NCBI RefSeq assembly: GCF_001945365.1 | Contig: NZ_MSTQ01000025.1 | Coordinates: forward strand, 1-64,000 | Direction: 5' to 3' | Source of the DNA: Pseudomonas reinekei | Lineage (GTDB): Bacteria; Pseudomonadota; Gammaproteobacteria; Pseudomonadales; Pseudomonadaceae | DNA length: 64,000 bases | Part shown: positions 17,070 through 26,466 of the stretch, in pieces | Layout of the letters: the number at the start of each line of letters is the position of its first letter | Position numbering within the stretch: the first letter of the stretch is position 1 | Program-made: the position numbers and the translations under genes | The notes under the pieces: model-generated | What the model was told of the DNA's origin: nothing | The model's database searches: none | Seen by the model: only the letters and a program-made list of their open reading frames with translations

Positions 17070-18257
17070 ATGAGCAGCATCCAGCAAATTCCTGTGCATC
17101 ATCTCGAAACCGTCCTCAATCCGATCCATGAAGCGACCGGCCTGAGCAACGAGTTTTACACCGAGCAACGTTACTTCGAACTTGAGCGCGATCAGGTCCT
17201 GGGCAAAACCTGGGCCTGCGTCGGTTTCGCCAGCGACCTGGGCAAGGCCGGTTCGGTCAAGCCCATCGACTTCATGGGCCTGCCGTTGCTGTTGATGCGC
17301 AACCGCGAAGGCCTGGTGCAAGTGTTCCATAACGTGTGCAGTCACCGCGGCATGAAGCTGGTGGAGGAGGCCGGTGAAGTGCAGGGCGTGATTCGCTGCC
17401 CTTATCACTCCTGGACTTACGACCTCAACGGCGGGTTGCGCGGCACGCCTCACGTTGGCGGCATCGACCAGCACAAAGACGAGCGTTTCGCCTGTGAAAA
17501 ACATGGCTTGAAAGCCATCCGCAGCGCGATCTGGATGGACATGGTGTTCATCAACCTGTCCGGCGATGCGCAGCCGCTCGAAGACATGCTGGCGCCATTG
17601 ACCCAGCGCTGGACCCAGTTCCTCGGTGAAGACGGCATGAGCCTGCTGCGCCGTCGTCCCGGTCATGACGCCACGACGCTGGACATCAACTGCAACTGGA
17701 AACTGGCCGTCGAGAACTACTGCGAGGCCTATCACTTGCCGTGGGTGCACCCGAGCCTGAACTCGTACTCGCGCCTGGAAGATCACTACAACATCATTTT
17801 TGACGAGCACTTCGCCGGTCAAGGCAGCTATGCCTACAACCTGTCGGACGTCGCCGGCACGCACTTGCCGACTTTCCCGGGCTGGCCGCTCGACCGTCTG
17901 AAAAATGCCGAGTACGTCGCGTTCTTCCCTAACGTGTTGCTCGGCATCCAGGCTGACCATGCCTTCGCCATGCAGCTGGAGCCTGTTGCACCGGGACGCA
18001 CCATCGAGCACCTGCGCCTGTTCTACGTAGGTGATGAAGCCGCAAGCAGCGAAGAGTTCAGCGCTTGCCGCGATGCGATTCTGGAATCCTGGAAAGTGGT
18101 GTTCGCCGAAGACATCAGCTCGGTGGAAGGCATGCAGAAAGGCCGTCATTCCCCCGGCTACAAAGGCGGCGCGTTCTCGCCGGAAATGGACATCCCGACG
18201 CACTTTTTCCACCAGTGGGCTGCACGTCAGTTGCTCGCCACCACGCCGTCTGCCTGA
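17070..18257 (+). CDS. Rieske non-haem iron oxygenase, quaternary-ammonium type
   Basis: A 395-residue oxygenase alpha subunit. The Rieske [2Fe-2S] ligands are Cys90/His92 (CSHRG) and Cys110/His113 (CPYHSW). The mononuclear iron site has His222 and His227 in ENYCEAYHLPWVHPS. The bridging residue between the two centres is Glu219, not the Asp of ring-hydroxylating enzymes. Glu here is shared with glycine betaine, choline and carnitine oxygenases of the GbcA/CMO/CntA group. I infer an N-dealkylating monooxygenase acting on a quaternary or methylated amine. The operon carries no ordinary reductase, so the rubredoxin-reductase fusion two genes on is the probable electron donor. Confidence 0.87.
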   Translation: MSSIQQIPVHHLETVLNPIHEATGLSNEFYTEQRYFELERDQVLGKTWACVGFASDLGKAGSVKPIDFMGLPLLLMRNREGLVQVFHNVCSHRGMKLVEEAGEVQGVIRCPYHSWTYDLNGGLRGTPHVGGIDQHKDERFACEKHGLKAIRSAIWMDMVFINLSGDAQPLEDMLAPLTQRWTQFLGEDGMSLLRRRPGHDATTLDINCNWKLAVENYCEAYHLPWVHPSLNSYSRLEDHYNIIFDEHFAGQGSYAYNLSDVAGTHLPTFPGWPLDRLKNAEYVAFFPNVLLGIQADHAFAMQLEPVAPGRTIEHLRLFYVGDEAASSEEFSACRDAILESWKVVFAEDISSVEGMQKGRHSPGYKGGAFSPEMDIPTHFFHQWAARQLLATTPSA

Positions 18258-18268
18258 GGAGCGCTGCC

Positions 18269-19714
18269 ATGTATCCGATAGCCTCTCACTGGCTTAACTA
18301 CATCGACGGGCAATGGAGCGATAGCAGCCAGCGCCTGACGGTGAACAACCCCGGCACTGCCGAACCGGTCGCGACCATCGCCCAGGCCACCGTGGCCGAT
18401 GCCGAGCGTGCGTTGCTGGCAGCTCGTCGTTGTGCCGACAGCGGCTTGTTGACTCGCGCCCGTCCGGCGCAGCGCGTCACCTGGTTGCTGCGCATTGCCG
18501 AGGAGATTCGCGCCGTGGCGGATGAGGGCGCCTGGGTGCTGTGCCAGGAAAACGGCAAGCGCCTGAGCGACGCCAGGGACGAGTTCATCGAGGCGGCGCG
18601 CTACTTCGAGTATTACGCCGGCATGGCGGACAAGATCGAGGGCACTTCGATTCCGCTGGGCAACGGTTACATGGACTTCACCCTGTACGACCCGATGGGC
18701 GTTTCGGCGCAGATCGTGCCGTGGAACTTCCCGGTGTCGATCTGCGCCCGTTCGCTGGCACCGGCACTGGCGGCGGGTAACGCGGTCGTGATCAAGTCCC
18801 CCGAGCTTTCGCCGTTGGGCATGTGCGTGCTGATCCGCGCCATTGCCAACGCCGGCTTGCCCGATGGCGCGGTCAACCTGATTTGTGGGCGAGGTCGTGA
18901 AGTCGGTTCGTATCTGGTCAGCCATCGTGCCGTCGACCAGATCGTGTTCACCGGTTCCGTGCCGACGGGCCAGTCGATTCTGCGTGATGCCGCGCAGCAT
19001 GCGATTCCGAGCGTGATGGAATTGGGTGGTAAATCGGCTGCAATTGCCTTCGCCGATGCCGATCGGGAGCAACTGCTCGCCAGCGTCCAGTCAGGGATTT
19101 TCTTCAATGCCGGCCAGGTCTGTTCGGCGATGTCGCGCCTGCTGGTGCAGCGCGAGATTTATGAAGACGTGGTCGAGGCCGTGGTCGCCATGGCCGAAGG
19201 GCTGAGTGTCGGGTTGGGTCAGGACAATGCCGACCTCACCCCCGTCGTCAGCGCCGGGCAACTGACGGGCATTGAAGCCTTGTGCCGACGGGCGATCGAA
19301 GAGGGCGCCGTGGCAGTTACCGGTGGCGAGGCTTTCGCCGACCGTGCCGGGCACTTTATGCGTCCGACGGTGTTCCGCGACGTGACCGCCGACATGTGCA
19401 TCGCCCAGGAAGAAGTGTTCGGGCCGGTGCTGGCGATCATGCCATTCGACACCGAAGAACAAGCCATTGCGATTGCCAACGGCACCGAGTTTGGCCTGGT
19501 GGCCGGAGTGTTCACTCAGGACATCAGTCGCGCCATGCGCTGCACGCGCCGCCTGAAATCCGGCCAGGTGTTCGTCAACGAATGGTATGCCGGCGGCATC
19601 GAAACGCCGTTTGGCGGTGTCGGGTTGTCGGGCTTCGGTCGGGAGAAGGGCCAGGAAGCCTTGTACAGCTACGTGCGCACCAAGAACGTAGCGATCCGGA
19701 TTGCTGGGGAGTGA
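18269..19714 (+). CDS. NAD(P)-dependent aldehyde dehydrogenase
   Basis: A 481-residue member of the aldehyde dehydrogenase superfamily. It shows the cofactor motif 'PWNFPVSICARSLAPALAAG', the general base Glu in MELGGKS and the catalytic Cys in NAGQVCSAMSR (about residue 286), then EEVFGPV and FGGVGLSGFG near the C-terminus. It starts 11 bases after the Rieske stop with GAGGAGCGCTGCC as ribosome site, so the two are cotranscribed. It would oxidise the aldehyde released by oxidative N-dealkylation (or the betaine-aldehyde-like product), which is inference. Confidence 0.92.
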   Translation: MYPIASHWLNYIDGQWSDSSQRLTVNNPGTAEPVATIAQATVADAERALLAARRCADSGLLTRARPAQRVTWLLRIAEEIRAVADEGAWVLCQENGKRLSDARDEFIEAARYFEYYAGMADKIEGTSIPLGNGYMDFTLYDPMGVSAQIVPWNFPVSICARSLAPALAAGNAVVIKSPELSPLGMCVLIRAIANAGLPDGAVNLICGRGREVGSYLVSHRAVDQIVFTGSVPTGQSILRDAAQHAIPSVMELGGKSAAIAFADADREQLLASVQSGIFFNAGQVCSAMSRLLVQREIYEDVVEAVVAMAEGLSVGLGQDNADLTPVVSAGQLTGIEALCRRAIEEGAVAVTGGEAFADRAGHFMRPTVFRDVTADMCIAQEEVFGPVLAIMPFDTEEQAIAIANGTEFGLVAGVFTQDISRAMRCTRRLKSGQVFVNEWYAGGIETPFGGVGLSGFGREKGQEALYSYVRTKNVAIRIAGE

Positions 19715-19719
19715 ACACC

Positions 19720-21129
19720 ATGTTCAAGACGTGGCTTTGCATCGTTTGCGGCCTGATTTACGACGAGGCACTGGGCTGGCCCGAGGATGGCATTCTCGCC
19801 GGCACGCGCTGGGAGGATGTTCCCGAGGATTGGGTCTGCCCCGAATGCCACGTCGGCAAGGCAGATTTCGAGATGCTCGATATCAGTGAGTACACGCAGG
19901 CAGTGACGGCCGTCAGCGTGCCCGTCAGTACGCCACCGCTCGCGGTGGCGGCACCTGCGGTTGCTGCGTCGCCACGCCAGCCGATCGTCATCATCGGCAG
20001 TGGTTATGCCGGTTACGGTCTGGCTCAGGCGTTGCGTAAGGCAGATCCCAAGGTCGAGATCCGTGTGCTGACGCGAGAGTCCGGCCACCTGTATTCGAAA
20101 CCCGCGTTGTCGATCGGGCTGTCCCAGGGCAAAAGCGCCGAGGCGTTGTCCGGCGAATCGCCGCTGGCAATCGAGCAGCGTTTGAACATCCGCGTGTATC
20201 CACACTGCAAGGTGTTGGGCATCGACAGCGCGGCGCGGCGCCTGCGTACCAGCTTCGGTGAAATGGAATACGGCCAGTTGGTGCTTGCCAGCGGCGCGCA
20301 GCCGATTCGCTTGCCGATTGAGGGCGATAGTTCGGCGCTGATCAGCGTCAATAACCTGCAGGATTACCACGGGTTCCGTGAACGTCTGACCGGTGTGCGA
20401 CGCGTGGCGATCCTTGGGGATGGCCTGATTGGTTGCGAGTTTGCCAATGATCTGGCCCATAACGGTTACAGCGTGGATGTCATTGGTCTGGGGCGCTGGC
20501 CGATGGAACGGCTGTTGCCGGTCGAAGCCGGGCAGGTGCTACAAAGCGCCTTGAGTGAATTGGGGGTGACGTGGCATTTGCAGAACACCTTGCAAGCCAT
20601 CGACGCCACTGCTCAGGGCTATCAACTGAAACTTGCCAACGGCCAAACCCTCGAGACTGATCTGGTGTTGTCCGCCGTCGGCCTGCGTCCCGACCTGAGC
20701 CTGGCGGAGACTGCCGGATTGGCGGTCGGGCGGGGCATTCAGGTGAATGCCCAACTGCAAACCTCTGCGCCGGGCATTTACGCCTTGGGCGATTGCATCG
20801 AGATCAATGGACAGCTGCTGCCGTATCTGGCACCGATCAATCAGGGCATTCAGGCGCTGAGCAAAACCTTGCTTGGGCAGCCCACGGCGGTTGACTACCC
20901 GTTGATGCCGGTGACGGTGAAGACGCCGGCCGCGCCGCTGTGTCTGTTGGCGCCGGCCATCGCCAGCGAAGGTGAGTGGCGCTGCACGCCGACAGACGAT
21001 GGCTTGAGTGCCGGGTTCTACGACACCACGGGCCAGCTCAATGGTTTTGTCCTGCTCGGTCGTCAAGCGCAAACGCAACGCAGCGCATTGCTGCAGTCCT
21101 GTCAGCATTCCCAGCAGGCGGTAGCCTGA
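19720..21129 (+). CDS. Rubredoxin fused to NAD(P)H-rubredoxin reductase
   Basis: A 469-residue fusion. Residues 1-55 are a rubredoxin with two iron-binding pairs, CIVCG and CPEC. A linker rich in Ala/Pro/Val (about 58-88) joins it to a FAD/NAD(P)H reductase: FAD-binding 'IVIIGSGYAGYGLAQAL' near 90, NAD-binding 'VAILGDGLIGCEFAN' near 228, and FAD motif 'GIYALGDCIEI' near 350. The reductase half resembles AlkT/RubB of alkane oxidation. Here no alkane hydroxylase is nearby, so it probably powers the Rieske oxygenase. It starts 5 bases after the dehydrogenase stop. Confidence 0.92.
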   Translation: MFKTWLCIVCGLIYDEALGWPEDGILAGTRWEDVPEDWVCPECHVGKADFEMLDISEYTQAVTAVSVPVSTPPLAVAAPAVAASPRQPIVIIGSGYAGYGLAQALRKADPKVEIRVLTRESGHLYSKPALSIGLSQGKSAEALSGESPLAIEQRLNIRVYPHCKVLGIDSAARRLRTSFGEMEYGQLVLASGAQPIRLPIEGDSSALISVNNLQDYHGFRERLTGVRRVAILGDGLIGCEFANDLAHNGYSVDVIGLGRWPMERLLPVEAGQVLQSALSELGVTWHLQNTLQAIDATAQGYQLKLANGQTLETDLVLSAVGLRPDLSLAETAGLAVGRGIQVNAQLQTSAPGIYALGDCIEINGQLLPYLAPINQGIQALSKTLLGQPTAVDYPLMPVTVKTPAAPLCLLAPAIASEGEWRCTPTDDGLSAGFYDTTGQLNGFVLLGRQAQTQRSALLQSCQHSQQAVA

Positions 21130-21139
21130 GGCTCGAATC

Positions 21140-22468
21140 ATGAAAAACACGATCAATCTGCCATTCGACGACTCGAGCTGCGGCTGGTACGCCGCGCTGC
21201 CCGAGCAACCGTCCTGCCAACGCCTGTCCGGTGAGCAGCGTGCAGACTACGCGGTGATTGGCGCGGGTTTCGCCGGCCTCGCCGCTGCCCGTCGCCTGGC
21301 CGAGCATCATCCGCAGGCTCGTATCCTGTTGGTGGACGCGCAACGGGTCGCCCATGGCGCCTCGGGGCGCAACTCCGGTTTTGTGATTGACCTGCCGCAC
21401 AAGTTCGCACTGGAGCATCCGGACCCTGCGCACAAACAGCGTTTGCTGTCGCTCAACCGCGCCGCGATCTCGCAGTTGCAAGGGCTGGTACAACGTCACG
21501 GCATCGATTGCCAGTGGTCCCATGCCGGCAAATACCAAGGCGCGGTCGGGGCGCGTGGCCTGGCTTACCTGGATCACTTCGAGCGGCTGATGAGCGACCT
21601 CGGTGAGCCGTTCCGCCGGGCTGACCCCGCTGAGCTGGCCAAGGTCCTGGGCACCGATCATTACAGCGGCGCGATCTACACGCCCGGCTGCTATTTGATG
21701 CAACCGGCGGCGCTGGTCACGGGCCTCGCGCGTTCGTTACCGGGTAACGTCGAATTGCTCGAGGAGTCACCCATTCAGCGTCTGGAGCGTGACGGCCGTG
21801 GCGGCTGGATTCTGCACGGCACGGCGGGGCTGATCCGCACCCCGCAACTGTTGTTGGGCACCAGCATCTTCACCCAGGAGTTTGGTTATCTGCGCAATCG
21901 CCTGCTGCCGGTCATGACCTTCGCCAGCTGGACCCGGCCGTTGACCGATGCCGAGCTGACCACCTATGGCGGCCAACTGGACTGGGGACTGACCCCGGCG
22001 GACCACGCCGGCACGACTGTGCGCATGACTCAGGATCGCCGGCTGATCATCCGCAACACCTACAAACACGTGCCCAAGTACGGTCGCAGCACCAGCGATG
22101 GCATGCGTTCGAAAGTGCGTGATTCGCACCGCAAGGCTTTCCTCGCGCGCTTTCCGCAGTTGGCCGACGTGCCTTTCAGCCATACGTGGGGCGGCGTTTA
22201 TGCGATCTCGCGCAACTTCACCAATTTCTTTGGCGAGTTGGAGCCGGGCGTTCATGCGTCAGCGTGCGACAACGGCGTTGGTGCAGCCTGGGGCACCATT
22301 TCCGGGACGATGCTCGCTGATCTCGCTGTCGGTGCCGACTCGGCGCAGCTCAACGATATCCGCGCCGTGACCGGCATGCCGTCGCTCAACCCGCCGGAAC
22401 CGTTCCTGGGCCTGGGTGTTCGCTCGCGTATTCATCTGGCGGCCTGGAACAGCCGGAGTGAGCTATGA
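21140..22468 (+). CDS. FAD-dependent amine oxidoreductase (DAO/PuuB-like)
   Basis: A 442-residue flavoenzyme of the D-amino-acid-oxidase/sarcosine-oxidase superfamily. FAD binds at 'YAVIGAGFAGLAAARRLAE' (about residue 34-52), with 'GASGRNSGFV' near 75 as in gamma-glutamylputrescine oxidase PuuB and relatives. The enzyme should oxidise a secondary or primary amine to imine/aldehyde with transfer of electrons to oxygen. Position: 10 bases after the rubredoxin fusion and overlapping the cupin by 4. It probably handles the amine left after N-dealkylation. Substrate not known. Confidence 0.88.
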   Translation: MKNTINLPFDDSSCGWYAALPEQPSCQRLSGEQRADYAVIGAGFAGLAAARRLAEHHPQARILLVDAQRVAHGASGRNSGFVIDLPHKFALEHPDPAHKQRLLSLNRAAISQLQGLVQRHGIDCQWSHAGKYQGAVGARGLAYLDHFERLMSDLGEPFRRADPAELAKVLGTDHYSGAIYTPGCYLMQPAALVTGLARSLPGNVELLEESPIQRLERDGRGGWILHGTAGLIRTPQLLLGTSIFTQEFGYLRNRLLPVMTFASWTRPLTDAELTTYGGQLDWGLTPADHAGTTVRMTQDRRLIIRNTYKHVPKYGRSTSDGMRSKVRDSHRKAFLARFPQLADVPFSHTWGGVYAISRNFTNFFGELEPGVHASACDNGVGAAWGTISGTMLADLAVGADSAQLNDIRAVTGMPSLNPPEPFLGLGVRSRIHLAAWNSRSEL

Positions 22469-22836
22469 GCCATCCCGCCAAAGGCAAAAGCCCGGTGCGA
22501 CGCATCGACCATCAGGACCTGGACTTCACCTTCCGTGGCGGGCCCCCCGGCGCCGCGTACGTGGCGCGGGCACTCAGCAACGAAGTCTCGCCGAACATCG
22601 GCGTGGGTTTCGCCCGCTGGGAAGGCGCGCAAGTCGCCTGGACGGTGCTGTACGACGAAGTGATTTTCGTGATCGAGGGTTGCTTCGAATTGCGCGTCGG
22701 TGACGAGCTTTTTGAAGTCACCCCCGGGCAGTTGCTGTGGATTCCCGAAGGCACCGAACTGGTGTATGGCGGGCATGCGTTGTTCGGGTACGTCGTTCAC
22801 CCCGGCAACTGGAAGCAACTTCACGGCTTGGCTTGA
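22465..22836 (+). CDS. Cupin protein (EutQ-like)
   Basis: A 123-residue single-domain cupin. The beta-barrel core 'YDEVIFVIEGCFELRVGDELFEVTPGQLLWIPEGTEL' region is like that of the ethanolamine-utilisation EutQ family, and lacks some metal-ligand His. Its ATG overlaps the TGA of the oxidase (ATGA), so translation is coupled. The role could be binding a small amine or aldehyde; no enzyme activity can be claimed. Confidence 0.8.
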   Translation: MSHPAKGKSPVRRIDHQDLDFTFRGGPPGAAYVARALSNEVSPNIGVGFARWEGAQVAWTVLYDEVIFVIEGCFELRVGDELFEVTPGQLLWIPEGTELVYGGHALFGYVVHPGNWKQLHGLA

Positions 22837-22842
22837 AGCGCA

Positions 22843-24108
22843 ATGATCGGGGATCGCACGGTGATAAGACTGACAAAAACCTTCGGTGCGCTTTATCTGG
22901 CCAGCCTGTTGATGCAGTTGGGCTCGACCTTGCTGATGACCTATCTGGCACTGCGCCTGAATGCGATGGGGTCGAGTGAAACGGCAGGGGGGGCGTTGAT
23001 GGCCGCCAATGCCTTGGGGATGGTGCTGGGTGGCTGGGTCGGGCGCAGCCTGATCGCACAGGTCGGGCATATTCGAACCTATGCAGCCTGTGCCGGACTG
23101 ATTGCGGCAGCGGTGTTGGCGCATGAGTTCAGCACGTCCCTGCCTTTCTGGCTGGTGCTGCGGGGGCTGGTCGGGCTGGCGATGATGTGCCAGTTGATGG
23201 TGCTGGAAAGCTGGCTCAACGATCAGGCCCGGACCGAGCAGCGCGGTAGCGTGCTGGCGCTGTACATGGTCGCCAGCTACGTCGGGATGATGCTCGGTCA
23301 GTTGGCCTTGAGTCTCGACGAGGGGTTGGGAATCCGTGCGTTGCTGGGGGTAGCGATGGTGTTTGCGCTGTGTTCGGTGCCGGTGGCGCTCACTCGCAGC
23401 GCCCATCCGACGGCGGTGCCCGCGGCATCGATCGACCTGCGGTTGTTCCTGCGGCGCATTCCGCAGTCCCTGGTGACGATTCTCGTGTCAGGCATGATCA
23501 ACGGCAGCTTTTACGGGCTGGCCGCGATCTACGCCAGCAAACAGGGACTGGAAACAGCACAGGTCGGCCAGTTCATGGCACTGACCATCGGTGCAGGCCT
23601 GCTGGCGCAGTTGCCATTGGGCTGGCTCTCGGATCGTTTGCCGCGTGCCAGTCTGATCCGCGCGGTGGCGGTCTTGCTGGTGCTCATCAGCCTGCCGCTG
23701 GCCTTCAATCAAACGCCTGCATTCGTGACCCTGCTGTGGTTCGGCTCGGCGATCGGCTTCCTGCAGTTTTGTCTGTACCCGTTGGGCGTGGCGTTGGCCA
23801 ACGACAACATGGAGCCGCACTTGCGCGTTTCGCTGTCGGGCATGTTGTTGATCACTTTTGGTGTCGGTGCCTGCATTGGCCCGCTGATTGCGGGTGTGCT
23901 GATGGAGTTCTTCGGCACCTCAAGCTTCTACTTTTTCTATGCCGGCAGTGCCGCGTTGCTCGCGCTGTGCGTGGGCCAGGCGAAAGTCACAGGCAAGCAC
24001 CTGCAAAAGGATGCGCCGCTGCATCACCCGGTGACGCCAAACGGGATTGCCAGCTCTAACCTGGTGTCGGTGGGTGACCCCGTGGGTGAGTGCATCGACA
24101 GGCGATAA
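22843..24108 (+). CDS. MFS transporter (YcaD-like)
   Basis: A 421-residue carrier with about 12 hydrophobic helices and the YcaD-type block 'MVLESWLNDQARTEQRGSVL' after helix 4. It follows the cupin by 6 bases, so it belongs to the same operon. It may move the amine substrate or a product; direction is unknown. The hydrophilic tail (about 395-421) is longer than usual. The start at 22843 is taken; a GTG six codons later is possible. Confidence 0.87.
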   Translation: MIGDRTVIRLTKTFGALYLASLLMQLGSTLLMTYLALRLNAMGSSETAGGALMAANALGMVLGGWVGRSLIAQVGHIRTYAACAGLIAAAVLAHEFSTSLPFWLVLRGLVGLAMMCQLMVLESWLNDQARTEQRGSVLALYMVASYVGMMLGQLALSLDEGLGIRALLGVAMVFALCSVPVALTRSAHPTAVPAASIDLRLFLRRIPQSLVTILVSGMINGSFYGLAAIYASKQGLETAQVGQFMALTIGAGLLAQLPLGWLSDRLPRASLIRAVAVLLVLISLPLAFNQTPAFVTLLWFGSAIGFLQFCLYPLGVALANDNMEPHLRVSLSGMLLITFGVGACIGPLIAGVLMEFFGTSSFYFFYAGSAALLALCVGQAKVTGKHLQKDAPLHHPVTPNGIASSNLVSVGDPVGECIDRR

Positions 24109-24336
24109 ATAGAGGAGGGCGAACCGGATTTATTGATGCGTTTTTCTCATGAGTCGGTGATTAAATATGGTTTGAACGATGGTCAGGTTTCAATCATCTT
24201 GGCGATGCTGCCAAAACCGAGTTAGACCGGAATTAATCCGAAGATATACGGCCCTCTGATGTCATTCGATATCAACGGGTAAGTAGCTTGCGGAATACTC
24301 TCTAAAACCCTTAAACAAAAACAAAAGGGGAAAACA

Positions 24337-26001
24337 ATGCGTGCGCAATCAGGCATGTTAAAAGGCTTGAACCCGAATGTGACGGTCGCTTCGATATTAG
24401 CGGTGATCTCATTTGTTCTGTTTTGTGCATTTAAAGATGAGCAGGCAGCCAAGGCCTTTGAAATGGCTTCGGTATTTATCCTGCATAACTTTAAATGGTA
24501 TTACATCGCCCTGATCAGTGGCGTACTCGGTTTGCTGCTGTATATCTCCATCAGCCGTTTCGGCAATCTCAAACTCGGCACTGAGCACGATCGGCCCGAG
24601 TTCAGTTTCGCTTCATGGATCGCCATGCTATTCAGTGCGGGAATGGGCATCGGCCTGATCTTCTGGTCCGTTGCCGAGCCCATGCTGCACTACGCCGATA
24701 ACCCGTTCTCAAAGGGTCTGACGGACGAGTCGGCCAGCATCGCGATGCGCATCACGCTGTTCCACTGGGGCCTGCACCCGTGGGCGATCTTCTCCATGAT
24801 CGGTTTGAGCCTGGCGTATTTCGCTTACCGTAAAGGACTGCCACTGGCCCTGCGTTCGCTGCTGTATCCGCTGATTGGCGACCGCATCTACGGCTGGATC
24901 GGCCATGTAGTCGATATCATGGGTGTGGTGATTACAGCCTTTGGTGTTTCACAGTCCCTTGGCCTGGGTGTTGCGCAGATTAATACCGGGCTGCATCAAG
25001 TGTTCGGCATTCCGGTCAGTATCGGATTGCAGTTATCCATCATTCTGGTTGTCAGTATTATTGCCTGTATTTCGCTACTTGCCGGGTTGTCCAAAGGTAT
25101 GAAGCGGATCTCCACGCTTAATATGTACCTGTCATTTATTTTGATGTTGGCGGTACTGGCCATCGGTCCAACGCGTTACATCCTTAACTTGATGTTTGAA
25201 TCCACCGGTGACTATGTACAAAACATCGTTGGCCTCAGTTTCTGGATGGACACCCAGAAAGACACCGAATGGCAAAACTGGTGGACGGCGTTCTACTGGC
25301 CGTGGTGGATGACCTGGGGGCCTTTTGTCGGCCTGTTCATTGCGCGGATTTCCAAAGGCCGGACCATCCGGGAACTGGTGATCGGGGCATTGGTAGTACC
25401 GACCATGGTGACCATTTTGTGGATGTCGGTGTTCGGTGGCGCTGCCCTGAAAAACGAACAGCAGGATCGCCAGGCTTATCAGGCATCGGTTGCCAGCCAG
25501 GTAGTGGGTCAGGAACAACCGAAGTTCGAAGGCGGCACGGTGCTGCTTGCCACCAAGAAAGAAACCACGGCGGCGATGTTCACGCTGGTTCAGTCGCTTG
25601 ATGGCCCTACGGTTGGCGCCATCCTCTCGATTCTGGTGTGCGTATTGCTGGGTGTGCACTTTGTTACCACGGCAGATGCCGGCACCCAGGTGTTGTGCAC
25701 CTTGTGTGCCCTGGGCAGCACCAATCCGCCCAACTGGATCCGGTTGCTGTGGTGCATTCTGGAAGGCGCAATTGCGGCGGGCCTGCTGCTCGCCGGTGGA
25801 CTCAAGGCCATTCAGATGGCAAGCATTGCCGCCGGATTGCCGATCGCGATGTTGCTGCTGGTGATGTCGTACACCTTGATTCACAGCTTGCGCAAAGAGA
25901 TGCCGAGTGTGCCGGCTTGGACGCCAGCGGTGGATGTTTTGCCGGACATTGAGCACCGTGCATCGGTACGTGTGGGCTCATTGGCTGCTGCGCAGGTTTA
26001 A
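24337..26001 (+). CDS. BCCT-family betaine/choline/carnitine transporter
   Basis: A 554-residue carrier of trimethylammonium compounds, 12 membrane helices. The family core is clear: 'GMGIGLIFWSVAEP' (about residue 105) and the aromatic box 'WTAFYWPWWMTWGPFVG' followed by 'ARISKGRTIRE' (about residue 310-340). The cytoplasmic C-terminus is short, unlike osmosensing BetT/BetP, so it is more likely a catabolic uptake carrier. It starts after AAAAGGGGAAAACA. The 228-base gap before it is AT-rich and probably holds its own promoter. Together with the Glu-type Rieske enzyme it points to a quaternary ammonium substrate. Confidence 0.94.
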   Translation: MRAQSGMLKGLNPNVTVASILAVISFVLFCAFKDEQAAKAFEMASVFILHNFKWYYIALISGVLGLLLYISISRFGNLKLGTEHDRPEFSFASWIAMLFSAGMGIGLIFWSVAEPMLHYADNPFSKGLTDESASIAMRITLFHWGLHPWAIFSMIGLSLAYFAYRKGLPLALRSLLYPLIGDRIYGWIGHVVDIMGVVITAFGVSQSLGLGVAQINTGLHQVFGIPVSIGLQLSIILVVSIIACISLLAGLSKGMKRISTLNMYLSFILMLAVLAIGPTRYILNLMFESTGDYVQNIVGLSFWMDTQKDTEWQNWWTAFYWPWWMTWGPFVGLFIARISKGRTIRELVIGALVVPTMVTILWMSVFGGAALKNEQQDRQAYQASVASQVVGQEQPKFEGGTVLLATKKETTAAMFTLVQSLDGPTVGAILSILVCVLLGVHFVTTADAGTQVLCTLCALGSTNPPNWIRLLWCILEGAIAAGLLLAGGLKAIQMASIAAGLPIAMLLLVMSYTLIHSLRKEMPSVPAWTPAVDVLPDIEHRASVRVGSLAAAQV

Positions 26002-26040
26002 TGATCTGGTGTACATATCCGTTTCTGCGGTAATGGCGAC

Positions 26041-26312
26041 TGAGGGTTCCGCCCTTACGGCGGGTCACTTTGGGGCCCCAAAGTAACCAAAGGGCTTGGC
26101 CCCTGACGTAAGGCCCTTCGCTTAGGCTCAGGGTACCCTCGCTCCGGTCCTGCTCCGTGGGCCCGCCACCATCGGCCATCCATGGCCGGGGGCGGCTAAC
26201 CCGGCATCCTTGCCGGGTTGCCCACTGCGCAGAACCTCCACTCGGCCTTCCGACGGGGCAGATCAAAATCAAAAACCAAGGCGAGGCGGCCTGATAGCCG
26301 ACCTGACCTCCG
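26041..26312. repeat. Dispersed Pseudomonas intergenic repeat, about 270 bases
   Basis: The stretch beginning GGGTTCCGCCCTTACGGCGG includes an 18-base palindrome (26067-26084, ACTTTGGGGCCCCAAAGT) and a second hairpin (AACCCGGCA/TGCCGGGTT, 26198-26219). Sequences of this style recur between genes in Pseudomonas fluorescens genomes and are often wrongly called genes. The whole gap 26002-26466 shows no coding region. Confidence 0.6.
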
Positions 26313-26466
26313 GTGAACGCATTCCCTCTCATTTCGTTAACAGTGTTTGTCCGGCGCTGCGCTGTTTGGTGCCGGGGTAAACCCCTAGCATCGTCTCTAC
26401 GGAATGAGCCCACGCCATGGGTTCACAACGTACAAGCAAGCCCACTTGAACGAGACGGAGAACTTC

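Noticed and set aside
16932..18212. 426-codon frame antisense to the Rieske gene
   Set aside because: The forward strand has all Rieske and iron ligands; this is a shadow.
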